Part shown: positions 50,838 to 60,196 of the stretch, piece by piece | Layout: each line of letters begins with the position of its first letter | Numbering within the stretch: the first letter of the stretch is position 1 | Assembly (NCBI GenBank): GCA_900539345.1 | Contig: UQBS01000001.1 | Location: forward strand, 73,045 to 137,044 | Source: an uncultured Coriobacteriaceae bacterium | GTDB taxonomy: Bacteria > Actinomycetota > Coriobacteriia > Coriobacteriales > UMGS124 | Direction of reading: 5' to 3' | DNA: 64,000 nucleotides | Program-made: the position numbers and the translations under genes | The notes under the pieces: generated by a model | Databases searched by the model: none | Seen by the model: only the letters and a program-made list of their open reading frames with translations | Told to the model about the DNA's origin: nothing

Positions 50838-52853
50838 ATGAGTGCTAACGTTTCTCGCCGCAATCTGCTCAAGGGTGCCGCCATGGGTGCCGTCGCCATG
50901 GGTGCCGTCACCGGTACCGCATTCGCTGACGCTCCTGCCGCCGATGTGCAGTGGGATGGCGAGTACGACGTCGTCGTGCTTGGTCTTGGTGGCGCTGGCG
51001 CAAACGCCGCCGTTGCCGCCTACGAGGAGGGCGCCACGGTTCTCGTCTGCGAGAAGGCTCCCGAGGGCGAAGAGCCCTGCAACACGAAGGCTTCCGGCCA
51101 GTTCGTGATTGCCACCGACGACGCTGACCAGCTTTACGGCTACTTCTCCAAGCTCATGGGCAAGTTCCAGAACTGGGACGAAGAGGCCCTCATGGGTATG
51201 TGCGAGGGCGCTGCCGGCAACTGGGACTGGATGATCAACACCCTGGGCGCCGACCCCGAGCTCGTGTGCCCCGAGGTCAGCCCTGCCGATCAGCCCGACA
51301 AGTTCCCGATGGAGGCCCATCAGAAGGACGCCTGGGTTCTTACCGACAACGCTTGGGGCCTGGGCCGTGCCGGCTATGTGTATCACTGGAACGAGTTCCC
51401 CGAGATTCCCGAGTCTGAGCACTGCCTGTGCCTGACTGCCTCGGGCACCCGCTTTGACGCCAGCTACTACAACCTCTGCATGGCAGCCGTCAACGCTCGC
51501 GTTGACGACGAGAAGCTCACCGTGTGGAAGAGCTGCGCCGGCAAGCGTCTCATCACCGACGAGGCTGGCGCCGTGATTGGTGTCGTTGTCGAGAAGGACG
51601 GCGCCGAGCTCAACATCAAGGCCAACGGCGGTGTGTGCCTGTGCACCGGCGGCTTTGAGGCCAACAAGGACATGATTGCTGGCTTCACGCAGCTGCCCTA
51701 TACGTACCTGCAGGCCGGCACCACCAACACCGGCGACGGCATCAAGATGGCCCAGCAGGTGGGCGCCGAGCTGTGGCACATGTCTAACGTCTCCGGCTAC
51801 ATGTGGACCTACCAGAACCCGAACCTGACCACGACTCGCTTCGGCGGCGCATCTGCCAAGAACGGCATTTACGCTGGTCTTGACGGCTCGCGCTTCCAGA
51901 ACGAGCAGGCTGCCACGCGCCATGGCCGCATCTCCATCGGTGGCCGTTGGATTTCCACGCCCATGCCCCTGCCTGCATACCTCATCATCGACTCCACGCA
52001 CATCGCCGACGGCCCCATGACCAACGGCTTCAGCGCTGACAACCAGGCCGAGATTGAGAGCGGCCTCATCCTCTCCGGCGACACCATCGCCGACCTGTCC
52101 CAGGCCATCCGCGATGCTGGCGACGCTCCCGACTTCAACGCCAACGGCGAGCTCGACAAGGCTCTGGAGAAGTACAACAAGCACTGCCACGCCAACGACA
52201 ACCAGGGCGAAGAGGACGACTGGGGCCGTATGTGCACCGTGCCCGTTGAGACCGGCCCCTTCTATGCCCTGAAGATCGGCCCCACGCTGTTCAACACCCA
52301 GGGTGGTCCTCGCCGCAACGGCAAGGCCCAGGTCATCGGCATCGACGGCCTGCCCATCGAGGGCCTGTTCGAGGGCGGCGAGATGGGCTCCGTCTTCGCC
52401 GACATGTACAACGGCGGCGGCAACCTCTCCGAGACCATGGTCTTCGGCCGCTATGCTGGCCAGAACGCCGCTAAGCGTGCTCAGGGCACCTTCGAGGGCG
52501 CCACTGAGAAGGCCATGACCCACCAGGAGAAGCTCGACGCCGAGGCTGCTGCAGCCGCAGGCGCCGCCTCTGAGCTGACCGGCGACTACGCCGACGGCAC
52601 CTACGAGGGCTCCGGCCAGGGCTACGGCGGCAAGATCACCGTGTCCGTGACCGTTGAGGGCGGCAAGATTTCTGGCTGCGAGGTCGTGGAGTCCTCCGAG
52701 ACCGCCACGATCGGCGAGCTGGCCCTGCCGACCTACTGCGAGGAGGTCGTGGGCGTCGAGAACCTCGACGACATCGACATTGCCTCCGGTGCCTCCAACA
52801 CCCTCAAGGGCTTCAAGGCTGCCGTCCAGGACGCCCTGTCGCAGGCGAAGTAA
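50838..52853 (+). CDS. Tat-exported FAD fumarate-reductase-like protein with C-terminal FMN_bind domain
   Basis: The 671-residue exported flavoprotein has a Tat leader (NVSRRNLLKGAAMGAVAMG), then an FAD domain (DVVVLGLGGAGANAAVAAYEEGA), a flavocytochrome-type capping/catalytic domain, a C-terminal FAD motif (GLFEGGEMGSVFADMYNGGGNLSETMVFGRYAG) and a C-terminal FMN_bind domain ending SGASNTLKGFKAAVQDAL. In that domain the Thr is the expected site of covalent FMN attachment. No haem motif is present, so electrons must come from a partner not in this window. Eggerthellales encode many such paralogs that respire on specific organic acceptors; this one's substrate is unknown. Confidence 0.9.
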   Translation: MSANVSRRNLLKGAAMGAVAMGAVTGTAFADAPAADVQWDGEYDVVVLGLGGAGANAAVAAYEEGATVLVCEKAPEGEEPCNTKASGQFVIATDDADQLYGYFSKLMGKFQNWDEEALMGMCEGAAGNWDWMINTLGADPELVCPEVSPADQPDKFPMEAHQKDAWVLTDNAWGLGRAGYVYHWNEFPEIPESEHCLCLTASGTRFDASYYNLCMAAVNARVDDEKLTVWKSCAGKRLITDEAGAVIGVVVEKDGAELNIKANGGVCLCTGGFEANKDMIAGFTQLPYTYLQAGTTNTGDGIKMAQQVGAELWHMSNVSGYMWTYQNPNLTTTRFGGASAKNGIYAGLDGSRFQNEQAATRHGRISIGGRWISTPMPLPAYLIIDSTHIADGPMTNGFSADNQAEIESGLILSGDTIADLSQAIRDAGDAPDFNANGELDKALEKYNKHCHANDNQGEEDDWGRMCTVPVETGPFYALKIGPTLFNTQGGPRRNGKAQVIGIDGLPIEGLFEGGEMGSVFADMYNGGGNLSETMVFGRYAGQNAAKRAQGTFEGATEKAMTHQEKLDAEAAAAAGAASELTGDYADGTYEGSGQGYGGKITVSVTVEGGKISGCEVVESSETATIGELALPTYCEEVVGVENLDDIDIASGASNTLKGFKAAVQDALSQAK

Positions 52854-52910
52854 GTACGCGGCCGGCTAGGTTTGTTCGTGTCGCACCTGTTCTTCTAGGT
52901 TAGAATTGGC

Positions 52911-52945
52911 GGAGTGCCTGGGTAACCGGGCACTCCGTTTTTTAT
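52911..52945 (+). terminator. Rho-independent terminator of the flavoprotein reductase gene
   Basis: GGAGTGCC and GGCACTCC form the stem, followed by a T-rich tail (GTTTTTTATT). Confidence 0.9.
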
Positions 52946-52960
52946 TGGATGAGGAGAGGC

Positions 52961-53494
52961 ATGAACGTCACGGTATATCTCGGTGCAAGCGAAGGAAACG
53001 ACCCGTCGTTTACCACCGCTGCTTATGAGCTCGGGGCTTGGATTGCGCGTGCGGGACACACGCTTGTATACGGTGGCTCCAAGGTGGGTCTCATGGGCAA
53101 GCTCGCCGGCGGCGCCCTTGAAGCCGGTGGAGACGTGATCGGCGTCGAGCCTCAGTTCTTCATCGACGCTTGTGTGCAGTACGACAACCTCACACAGCTC
53201 ATCGTTACGCCCGATATGACCACGCGCAAGACCAAGATGATTGAGCTTGGCGACGCCTTTGTCGCGTTTCCCGGCGGCACGGGCACGCTTGAGGAGATTG
53301 CCGAGGTTGCCTCAAAGCTCTCGCTTGGCCATCTTGACGTGCCGTGCATCTTCTACAACCTCAACGGCTACTACGACAACCTCGAGTCGTTCTTCGAGCA
53401 CATGATCGATTGCGGCCTTTCCACGCCCGAGAGGCAACGGCGGATTCATTTTGCCCGCAGCCTTGAGGAGATTGAGGCGCTCATCGGCGCATAG
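52961..53494 (+). CDS. LOG family protein (TIGR00730 Rossmann fold)
   Basis: The 177-residue protein has the lysine-decarboxylase-like/LOG motifs YGGSKVGLMGKLAGGAL and the PGGTGTLEE signature, as in LONELY GUY phosphoribohydrolases, which cleave nucleotide-5'-monophosphate bases. Several bacterial members act on AMP or cytokinin nucleotides. ATG at 52961 follows GAGGAGAGG; an ATG at 52949 overlaps this site. Confidence 0.93.
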   Translation: MNVTVYLGASEGNDPSFTTAAYELGAWIARAGHTLVYGGSKVGLMGKLAGGALEAGGDVIGVEPQFFIDACVQYDNLTQLIVTPDMTTRKTKMIELGDAFVAFPGGTGTLEEIAEVASKLSLGHLDVPCIFYNLNGYYDNLESFFEHMIDCGLSTPERQRRIHFARSLEEIEALIGA

Positions 53495-53630
53495 TCGCGC
53501 CTTCATGCGCAGATTCGGCCAAGCAGTTTTACCAGCTCATGGCAAGCCCCTTGTACGCGCTACAATATACCGTCTGAGAAAATCGCACGGTGTATGACGG
53601 ACTTGCCCGTCGCTGCAAGAAAGGACCCCC

Positions 53631-55244
53631 ATGTCGAGCTTGGCCGACGAAATCTCCTCGCGTCGCACTTTTGCCATCATTTCGCACCCCGACGCAGGTA
53701 AGACCACCCTTACCGAGAAGCTTCTGTTGTACACGGGCAGCATTCAGACGGCCGGCTCGGTCAAGGGCAAGAGCTCTTCCAAGCATGCGGTGTCCGACTG
53801 GATGGACATCGAGAAGGCGCGCGGCATTTCCGTCACCTCCTCGGTCCTGCAGCTCAACTACAACGGTATTTGTGTCAACATCCTCGACACCCCTGGCCAC
53901 CAGGACTTCTCCGAGGACACGTACCGCACGCTCATGGCAGCCGACGCAGCGGTCATGGTGATTGACGCCGCAAAGGGCGTCGAGGCGCAGACCAAGAAGC
54001 TGTTCCGCGTGTGCACCCTGCGCCACATCCCGATCTTCACTTTTGTCAACAAGCTCGACCATGAGAGCCGCGACCCGTTCGAGCTCATGGAGGAGATCGA
54101 GACGGTGCTGGGCATCGGCACCTATCCCATGAACTGGCCCATCGGCAACGGCCGCAACTTCCGCGGCGTGTTCGATCGTCAGAGCCGTCATGTGCTCGCG
54201 TTTGAAGGCGCGGGCAACGCCAACGCCACCAAGAAGGTTGCCGAGATCGAGGCCGAGCTGGGCGACGCCTCTCTTGACGACCTTATCGGTGCCGAGAACC
54301 ACCGCAACCTCATGGACGACATCGAGCTGCTCGATGGCGCTGGTGACGAGCTCGACCTCGACGCTGTGGCGCGCGGCAAGCTTTCGCCCGTCTTCTTCGG
54401 CAGTGCCCTTACCAACTTCGGCGTCGAGCCGTTTCTGCGCGAGTTCCTGCGCCTGTCGCCGAGCCCCCAGCCCTACACCGACAAGCTTTCCGGCGAGCTG
54501 GTGCCGCCTACGCGCGAGGACTTCTCCGGCTTCGTGTTCAAGATCCAGGCCAACATGGACAAGAACCACCGCGACCGCATCGCTTTCGTGCGCATCTGCT
54601 CGGGTCGCTTTGAGCGCGGCATGGACGCCTGGCACATGCAGGGTAACCGCAAGCTCAAGCTCGCCTCGGGTACGGCCCTTATGGCCGATGACCGTGCCAC
54701 GGTGGACGAGGCGTACGCCGGCGACGTCGTGGGCCTCTTCGACCCGGGCATCTTCTCGGTGGGTGACACTGTGTGCGCGGGCAAGCAGCGGGTGGAGTAC
54801 CCTGAGATGCCCACCTTCGCCCCCGAGCACTTTGCGCGAATCTCCCAGGTAGATACCCTCAAGCGCAAACAGTTCGTCAAGGGCATGGAGGAGCTCGCCC
54901 AGGAAGGCGCCGTGCAGATTTTCCGCGAGGTGGGCGCCGGTATGGAGAGCGTCATCGTGGGCGTCGTGGGCGTGCTCCAGCTTGAGGTGCTCGAGCAGCG
55001 CCTGGAGTCGGAGTATCACGTTCGCGTGCGTCGCGAGGGTCTGCCCTACACTGAGATTCGCTGGATTCTCAACAAGCCCGACGAGATCGACCTCTCCTCG
55101 CTCAGCCTTACCCGCGGCACTGCCAAGGTCGAGGACATGCGCGGCAACAAGCTGCTGCTTTTCACCACCGCGTGGAACGTGGACTACATCGCCGAGCACA
55201 ACCCCAAGCTCAAGCTTTCCGAGTTCGGCAACGTGACGTTCTAG
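53631..55244 (+). CDS. prfC: Peptide chain release factor 3
   Basis: The 537-residue GTPase frees RF1/RF2 from the ribosome after termination. It has the G-domain motifs SHPDAGKTTLTEK (G1), GISVTSS (G2), DTPGHQDFSEDTYR (G3) and NKLDHESR (G4), an insertion KGKSSSKHAVSDWMDIE, and the RF3 C-terminal domain. Length is standard. ATG at 53631 follows AAGAAAGGAC. RF3 is absent from many bacteria; its presence is compatible with Coriobacteriia. Confidence 0.95.
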   Translation: MSSLADEISSRRTFAIISHPDAGKTTLTEKLLLYTGSIQTAGSVKGKSSSKHAVSDWMDIEKARGISVTSSVLQLNYNGICVNILDTPGHQDFSEDTYRTLMAADAAVMVIDAAKGVEAQTKKLFRVCTLRHIPIFTFVNKLDHESRDPFELMEEIETVLGIGTYPMNWPIGNGRNFRGVFDRQSRHVLAFEGAGNANATKKVAEIEAELGDASLDDLIGAENHRNLMDDIELLDGAGDELDLDAVARGKLSPVFFGSALTNFGVEPFLREFLRLSPSPQPYTDKLSGELVPPTREDFSGFVFKIQANMDKNHRDRIAFVRICSGRFERGMDAWHMQGNRKLKLASGTALMADDRATVDEAYAGDVVGLFDPGIFSVGDTVCAGKQRVEYPEMPTFAPEHFARISQVDTLKRKQFVKGMEELAQEGAVQIFREVGAGMESVIVGVVGVLQLEVLEQRLESEYHVRVRREGLPYTEIRWILNKPDEIDLSSLSLTRGTAKVEDMRGNKLLLFTTAWNVDYIAEHNPKLKLSEFGNVTF

Positions 55245-55270
55245 TCTGGTCGTACATATATATGACATGA

Positions 55271-55312
55271 AGCGGCGGGCTATACCGATGAGTATGGCCC
55301 GCCGCTTTTTTG
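55271..55312 (+). terminator. Rho-independent terminator of prfC
   Basis: A perfect 10-bp stem, AGCGGCGGGC / GCCCGCCGCT, is followed by a T6 run. The stem can also end transcription of the convergent minus-strand operon. Confidence 0.9.
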
Positions 55313-55362
55313 TTGGTATATAGCTGGGGTAACGATGCGAAGGGAGGGGTTAGCCGCTGTGT

Positions 55363-56031
55363 TTACAAGGCGGTGTGCGAGCCCCGCAAGTCGTAGGTGG
55401 CGACTGCCTTCTTGAACGCCTTGTAGTGATTGACGTTGTGTGCGTCACTGGCGATGTAGTTGTAGCGCATGTCCTCGAACAGCTTGACGGCCGTCTTTTT
55501 GATTTTGCCGCCACCGAAGGAGAGCGTGCGTCCGCCATTAAGAAAGTCGGCCGAGGCCTGGAGCTTGCAGCCGTTGCGCATGAGGTCTGTCGCTAGGCCA
55601 GGGTTCTTTTGAATCGCCTTGTAGCGCTCGGGATGGGCAATGATGATGCAGTAGCCCCTGCCCTGTAGCTCATAGATAATGCGGTTGTATTCACGGAAGT
55701 CGATTTCGTTGGCATTGTCTTCGAGCTCAAGCAAAAACTCGTCGCTGCCGTCGAAGTGGAGCCTGTCGGCCCATTCGAGGCCCAGGCGCTTGAGCTTTGC
55801 GACGTTGACCTCAAAGCCCATCTGCAGAGGAAAGCCACCCGCCTTGCTCTTGAGCAGGTAAAACGCGCTCCACATTTTGTCAAAGTCAAAGTACGGTGAG
55901 CGGCAGTGCGGAGTGCACACAATAGAAGTGATGCCCGCATCCTTGGCGGCCTGCAGCATCTGCAGGCTCTCTTCAAGGGTGCGGGCACCGTCGTCTACTC
56001 CTGGCAAGATATGGCAATGGATGTCGCGCAT
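55363..56031 (-). CDS. PHP-domain tyrosine-protein phosphatase (CpsB/CapC type)
   Basis: The 222-residue protein has the PHP motifs DIHCHILPGVDDGART (His/His), VCTPHCRSPYF, GFEVNVAKL, IIAHPERYKAIQ and ASDAHNVNHY, the metal ligands of CpsB/YwqE phosphatases. It dephosphorylates the BY-kinase encoded just upstream (18 bases) and so controls exopolysaccharide or capsule chain assembly. Confidence 0.93.
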   Translation of the reverse strand: MRDIHCHILPGVDDGARTLEESLQMLQAAKDAGITSIVCTPHCRSPYFDFDKMWSAFYLLKSKAGGFPLQMGFEVNVAKLKRLGLEWADRLHFDGSDEFLLELEDNANEIDFREYNRIIYELQGRGYCIIIAHPERYKAIQKNPGLATDLMRNGCKLQASADFLNGGRTLSFGGGKIKKTAVKLFEDMRYNYIASDAHNVNHYKAFKKAVATYDLRGSHTAL

Positions 56032-56049
56032 CTGACCAGGCTCCGTGTG

Positions 56050-56832
56050 CTAGTTCTTAAAGCGGGTTCCGGTGGAGCGGGAGGACGTGTTGGAATGGGG
56101 TGTCGCAGGACGTGCCGTGTAGGCGGAATTGTCCTGGCGTGGTGCCGGTTCGCTCGAGCCATAGTACGCTCCGTAGCTGGAGCCGTAGTAAGAGCCGCCC
56201 TGATGCGTGCAGAAGTTCATGCAGGTGCCGATGAGGTTGGCGTCTGCCTTGCGGAGCTGCTCGCAGGCGTAAGCAATCTCGTCGCGACGGGCGAAGTTCT
56301 CGCGCACAACGAGAATCGTTGCATCGGCGTGACTGGCAAGCACTGCGGCGTCGATGAAGGCGTTGACGGGCGGGGTGTCGATGACGATGTAGTCGAACAT
56401 CTCTTCCATCTGCGTCAGGAACGACTGGAAGCGCTTCGAGGCAAAGATGTCGGCCGGGTTAGGGATGCTCGGCTCAATGTCGATGATGCTGAGGCTTTGC
56501 ACGGGCGTGGGCGTGAGGACCTCATTCAGCTGCGCCTGTTTGGAGAGCAACGAGAAAAGGCCTGCCTTGGGATGCAGGTTGTAGCGGGAGGCAACCGAGC
56601 GGTTGCGCGTGTCACAGTCGACGACGAGGGTGCGCTTGCCGCTTGAGGCCATGGCCTGGGCGAGGTTGCAAGCCACTGCCGTTTTTCCTTCATTGGGAGT
56701 GGCTGAAGTGATGACGATAGACTTCACCGGCCTGTCCATGCTTGCAAAGCGAATGTTTGCCAGCAGGGTGGTAGCTGCATTTTGGGTAGTCGCAATATTG
56801 TGGGCGTAGCTGCCGTTCTTTTGCTTTGCCAT
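56050..56832 (-). CDS. BY-family tyrosine kinase (CpsD/CapB type)
   Basis: The 260-residue cytosolic kinase has Walker A SATPNEGKTAVACNLAQ, Walker A' LVVDCDTRN and Walker B YIVIDTPP, plus a C-terminal tail rich in Tyr (SYYGSSYGAYYGSS) that is the expected autophosphorylation cluster. It works with the membrane adaptor (Wzz-like) encoded 4 bases upstream. The tail differs from B. subtilis PtkA in being Gly/Ser-rich. Confidence 0.93.
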   Translation of the reverse strand: MAKQKNGSYAHNIATTQNAATTLLANIRFASMDRPVKSIVITSATPNEGKTAVACNLAQAMASSGKRTLVVDCDTRNRSVASRYNLHPKAGLFSLLSKQAQLNEVLTPTPVQSLSIIDIEPSIPNPADIFASKRFQSFLTQMEEMFDYIVIDTPPVNAFIDAAVLASHADATILVVRENFARRDEIAYACEQLRKADANLIGTCMNFCTHQGGSYYGSSYGAYYGSSEPAPRQDNSAYTARPATPHSNTSSRSTGTRFKN

Positions 56833-56836
56833 TGCT

Positions 56837-57493
56837 TTAGCCCTTCTTTACTGCGGGGAATTGGCCGATTACGGGGATGCCAAGAAGCCTCTCGACCTCA
56901 TCGGAGTTGGAGACGCGCGTGTTGAGCATGTCCATGAGCACGACGATGGCAATCGCGAGGAAAAGGCCGGCAAGGAAGGCCACGGCAACATACATGGGGC
57001 GGTTGGGACCGCTCGGATTGCTGGGGGTAGCCGCCTTGTCGACGACGTTGACGCTGCGCACGTCCATGACCTGCTGGGCAACGGTGGAGACCTCAGAGGC
57101 GATGGCGTTAGCGACGTCAGCGGCCTGCTGGGGGTCCTTGCCCGTCACGGAAAGGGTGATGACGCGCGTAGTGGTCTGGCTGTTGACGGAGACCTTGAAC
57201 GCGTTGAGGTTCTCAAGCCCGAGGTCCTCGGCTGCGCCATTCATAACGCGGTCGGACTTGATAAGGGCGGCGATGTCGTTGCTCACGAGCTGGCTGGCGT
57301 TCAGCGTGCTGTTAAGGTTCGCGCTGTTGTCGGACGTGTTTTCGGCGAGAACGTAGAGGCTCGTCGTGGCCGTGTAGGTGTTCGACATCATCGTGTAGCA
57401 AACGCCTGCTGCAGCGATTGCACACACGATGGGAAGCGCAATCACCAAGAAGAGGTGGCGCTTGAGAAGATGAAGAAGCTCAAGTAGTGTCAT
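56837..57493 (-). CDS. Wzz/CpsC chain-length and BY-kinase adaptor protein
   Basis: The 218-residue membrane protein has an N-terminal span near 20-40 and a C-terminal span near 178-198 (YVAVAFLAGLFLAIAIVVLM), with an extracytosolic Wzz domain between them (TATTSLYVLAENTSDNSANL, VTGKDPQQAADVANAIA). It activates the adjacent kinase and sets polymer length. ATG at 57493 follows AGGCAGGA. No polymerase, flippase or glycosyltransferase gene is adjacent. Confidence 0.9.
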   Translation of the reverse strand: MTLLELLHLLKRHLFLVIALPIVCAIAAAGVCYTMMSNTYTATTSLYVLAENTSDNSANLNSTLNASQLVSNDIAALIKSDRVMNGAAEDLGLENLNAFKVSVNSQTTTRVITLSVTGKDPQQAADVANAIASEVSTVAQQVMDVRSVNVVDKAATPSNPSGPNRPMYVAVAFLAGLFLAIAIVVLMDMLNTRVSNSDEVERLLGIPVIGQFPAVKKG

Positions 57494-57558
57494 GTTCCTG
57501 CCTGTCTCTATGCTCTCGTGCCTGGTATGTGCCAAGTGTCATGTATGCCGAACTTACT

Positions 57559-57564
57559 AGTATA
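57559..57564 (-). promoter_or_regulatory. -10 element of the Wzz-kinase-phosphatase operon
   Basis: TATACT on the minus strand, 66 bases before the Wzz ATG. A TAGATA 17 bases upstream is a weak -35. Confidence 0.4.
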
Positions 57565-57646
57565 AGACGTTGGACGCGCGTTATCTACGCCATCCGAATA
57601 CCATTGAGAATGAACATATGCTGAATCGACTTCTACCAGGTAACTT

Positions 57647-60196
57647 TTACATACTCCTGCTTGAGTGGCAGGTGAGGTAGATGAGCTGGCGGTCGCGGGC
57701 GAGGTCCTTCACGAAGTCGAGCGCCTCTCCGAGGTGACGGTCGTCGAGGTTGACGAAGGGGTCGTCGAGGATGATGAAGGGCTGGGCCCCCTCAAAGAGG
57801 GCATCGCCGAGCGCCATGCGCATGCAGAAGGCGATAACGTCGGAGTAGCCCTGGCTGAGCTCGCCGATCTCGTGCGTGCGCCCCTGCTGGCGGATGACGG
57901 CGCCGGTCGTCTCGTCCACGGCCACGCCTGAGGCGGCGATGCCGCTGAACCGCTCGATGTAGGAGGCGAAGCTCTTTTCCACGGCCTCGCTGTCGGCCTG
58001 GGTGGCGGGGCCGTAGGGCGGGGGACCGTAGGTGGCCACGAGCTCGCGGAGCTGCGCGCGCACGGCGTCGAGCTTGGCCTGGACCACGGGATAGCGTGCG
58101 GCTGCGCCAGCGAGGTTCTCGGCAAACGCGCGGCTCACTTTTTGGACGGGCCAACCGTGCCGTGCGCACACCTGCTCGAGGTTGCGTTGCGCCTCCTCCT
58201 TGCAGGCCGCGTTGGTTCCCTGACCCGAATCTGCGGCGGCGAGCATGCGCTGCGCTTCCTGATAAGCGCTCACGGTGCCTGCGAGGTTCGAAAGCAGGGC
58301 ACTTGCGTTTGCGGGGCTCGCGTTGTCGTAGTACGGCGAGAGGAACTGTACCAGCCTGCTTTCGAGCTCGGTTGCGCGTGCGGCTCTCTCGGCGGCCTGG
58401 GATGCGGCCGCGTCGCGGGTGTTCGTGAGGCGCTCGTAGGTCTTCATGTTTGTCTGGAGGGTCATGAGGCCCTGCTGCGGGTCGTCTCCGGAGATGTCGT
58501 ACCGTGCGAGGAGCTCGTCGAGCTCGCTGCGCAGGGGAGCGGCCTCTTCCTCAAGTTCCTCGGTCCGCATGCGGCCGCGCTCGGCGCGTTCGGTGAGTCT
58601 CACAAGCTCTGTCTTGAGGCGCTCGATGGTGTCGACAGCCGTGGCGGGCTCAACCTCGCGCGCATAGGTCGAGGTGAATGCCTTCGCCTGCACCTCGAGG
58701 CCCTGGGCCTTGAGCTCGGCTTCGGTTGCCGCCTCATCGGTGCGCCGGTGAGCGCCCGACTTGCCCAGGACAACGAGGAGCAAGGCGATGATGAGGGCGC
58801 AGGTGCCTGCGATGGCCACAACGATGCCGGGAACGGGCAGGTAGAGTGCCACGGCAATGACGAGGCCGACGGCAAGCAGCGCCGCCCCTGCTCCGGCGAG
58901 CACCTTGGCGACGACCGCGCTGGCCCCCTCGGCGGCACCGAGCTGCGCCGTGTCGAGACCGCGCGTTGCCTGGGCGCTGGCAAGCAGGCCCCGGCAGCGG
59001 CGGATGTCGTCGTCGGTGGGGATGCCGGCTTTGAAATAGTTCTGCAGCATGGTGAGGCGCTGCTCGTCCTGGTCGCTGAGGTTTTGGCTTTGCAGGGCGC
59101 CGCGAATCTCGTTGAGCCTGGAGATGAGCTCCTGGCAGCGTGCGAGCTGCTCGGAGGTGGGCAGGCCGTCTTTGAACGTGGCTTGGAGTTCATCGAACTT
59201 GGCTGCCTCGACCGCGTCGATGCCATGGACGTCCTGCTGGGCTCGCACCTGCGTGAGTTCGGTTAGAACCCGCTGGTAGGAGTCGATTTCATCCATGCTG
59301 GGCAGACCCGTCGTGAAACGCTGGGCGCTGCGGGCCACGAAGTCGCGCACGGCCTGCAGCTCCTGGGTCTGCGCCTGCGCCTGGTCGGCGGCGCGGTCGA
59401 TCTTGTCGAGCGCGGAGGTCAGCTCGTCGGGCGGCACGTTGCTCGGCTTGTCGTTGCCGAAGAGCCCCTCGATGCGGGCGAGCTCGTCGGCGTACTCGCG
59501 GCTGCGGTGGCAAAGATCTGCATGCCTGGCGGAAACCTGGTCGGAGGCCGCGGGGCTCGGGGCGTCTTGCGAAGCCGTGGGGGCACCCGTGAGCTTGGCG
59601 AGCATGCGCTGCGTGGGACGCGTGTGCGGGCCGGAGAGGCGTGCCACATAGGTGCTGCGCTCGAAGGAATCGGCGTCCAGGCCAAAGACCTTGAAGCCAA
59701 GGTCGTCTTCGAGCTCGCGCACGCGCTTGCCGCTGGCCAGGTCGTACACGGCGAGGAAGTCGTCGCGCGACGTGGCGGCGAAGGCGCGCTCGACGCGATA
59801 GGAGCCCGCCTGCCCCTCAAAGACCATCTCTCCGCCGTATGCGCCACCCTGCCAGGGGCGATAGCGCTCGCGAAGGTCTTGGCGACCCATCTGGACAGCC
59901 TCGTCGTCGAAGCCGTAGAACATGGCGCGCACGAAGTTTGCAAGCGTGGTCTTGCCCACGCCGTTGGCGGCCTCAATGACATTGAGGCCTGGTTCGAAGT
60001 CGAAGTCTTGGTCGTGGAGCTTGCCGAAGTTGGCGATGTGGCAGCTCACGAGGCGAGTGAAGGCGCCCTTGGTCGCGCCGGCATGGGGCGCCTTCGTGGA
60101 ATGGCTTCCCTCGGGTTGAAACGCCTCGGCAAACCCGGCGCCTGGGAGGTCTAGCCGGTGGATGGGGCCCGCTGTCGTACGCTCGCCGTTTTGCAA
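57647..60196 (-). CDS. YhaN-like SMC/Rad50-type ATPase with central membrane spans
   Basis: The 849-residue protein resembles Bacillus YhaN. It has an N-terminal half-ATPase (LHDQDFDFEPGLNVIEAANGVGKTTLANFVRAMFYGF with Walker A GVGKTT), coiled coils, two adjacent hydrophobic spans in the middle (VVAKVLAGAGAALLAVGLVI and IVVAIAGTCALIIALLLVVL), more coiled coil, then the C-terminal half with signature LSQGYSDVIAFCMRMALG and Walker B FIILDDPFVNLDD. I chose TTG 60196 because GAGGAG lies 6 bases upstream; longer frames overlap the divergent Nudix gene. The usual partner nuclease (YhaO/SbcD-like) is not adjacent. Role in DNA-end processing is inferred. Confidence 0.85.
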   Translation of the reverse strand: MQNGERTTAGPIHRLDLPGAGFAEAFQPEGSHSTKAPHAGATKGAFTRLVSCHIANFGKLHDQDFDFEPGLNVIEAANGVGKTTLANFVRAMFYGFDDEAVQMGRQDLRERYRPWQGGAYGGEMVFEGQAGSYRVERAFAATSRDDFLAVYDLASGKRVRELEDDLGFKVFGLDADSFERSTYVARLSGPHTRPTQRMLAKLTGAPTASQDAPSPAASDQVSARHADLCHRSREYADELARIEGLFGNDKPSNVPPDELTSALDKIDRAADQAQAQTQELQAVRDFVARSAQRFTTGLPSMDEIDSYQRVLTELTQVRAQQDVHGIDAVEAAKFDELQATFKDGLPTSEQLARCQELISRLNEIRGALQSQNLSDQDEQRLTMLQNYFKAGIPTDDDIRRCRGLLASAQATRGLDTAQLGAAEGASAVVAKVLAGAGAALLAVGLVIAVALYLPVPGIVVAIAGTCALIIALLLVVLGKSGAHRRTDEAATEAELKAQGLEVQAKAFTSTYAREVEPATAVDTIERLKTELVRLTERAERGRMRTEELEEEAAPLRSELDELLARYDISGDDPQQGLMTLQTNMKTYERLTNTRDAAASQAAERAARATELESRLVQFLSPYYDNASPANASALLSNLAGTVSAYQEAQRMLAAADSGQGTNAACKEEAQRNLEQVCARHGWPVQKVSRAFAENLAGAAARYPVVQAKLDAVRAQLRELVATYGPPPYGPATQADSEAVEKSFASYIERFSGIAASGVAVDETTGAVIRQQGRTHEIGELSQGYSDVIAFCMRMALGDALFEGAQPFIILDDPFVNLDDRHLGEALDFVKDLARDRQLIYLTCHSSRSM

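Noticed and set aside
50724..52523. Minus-strand frame of 599 residues over the flavoprotein reductase gene
   Set aside because: Antisense shadow produced by high third-position GC.
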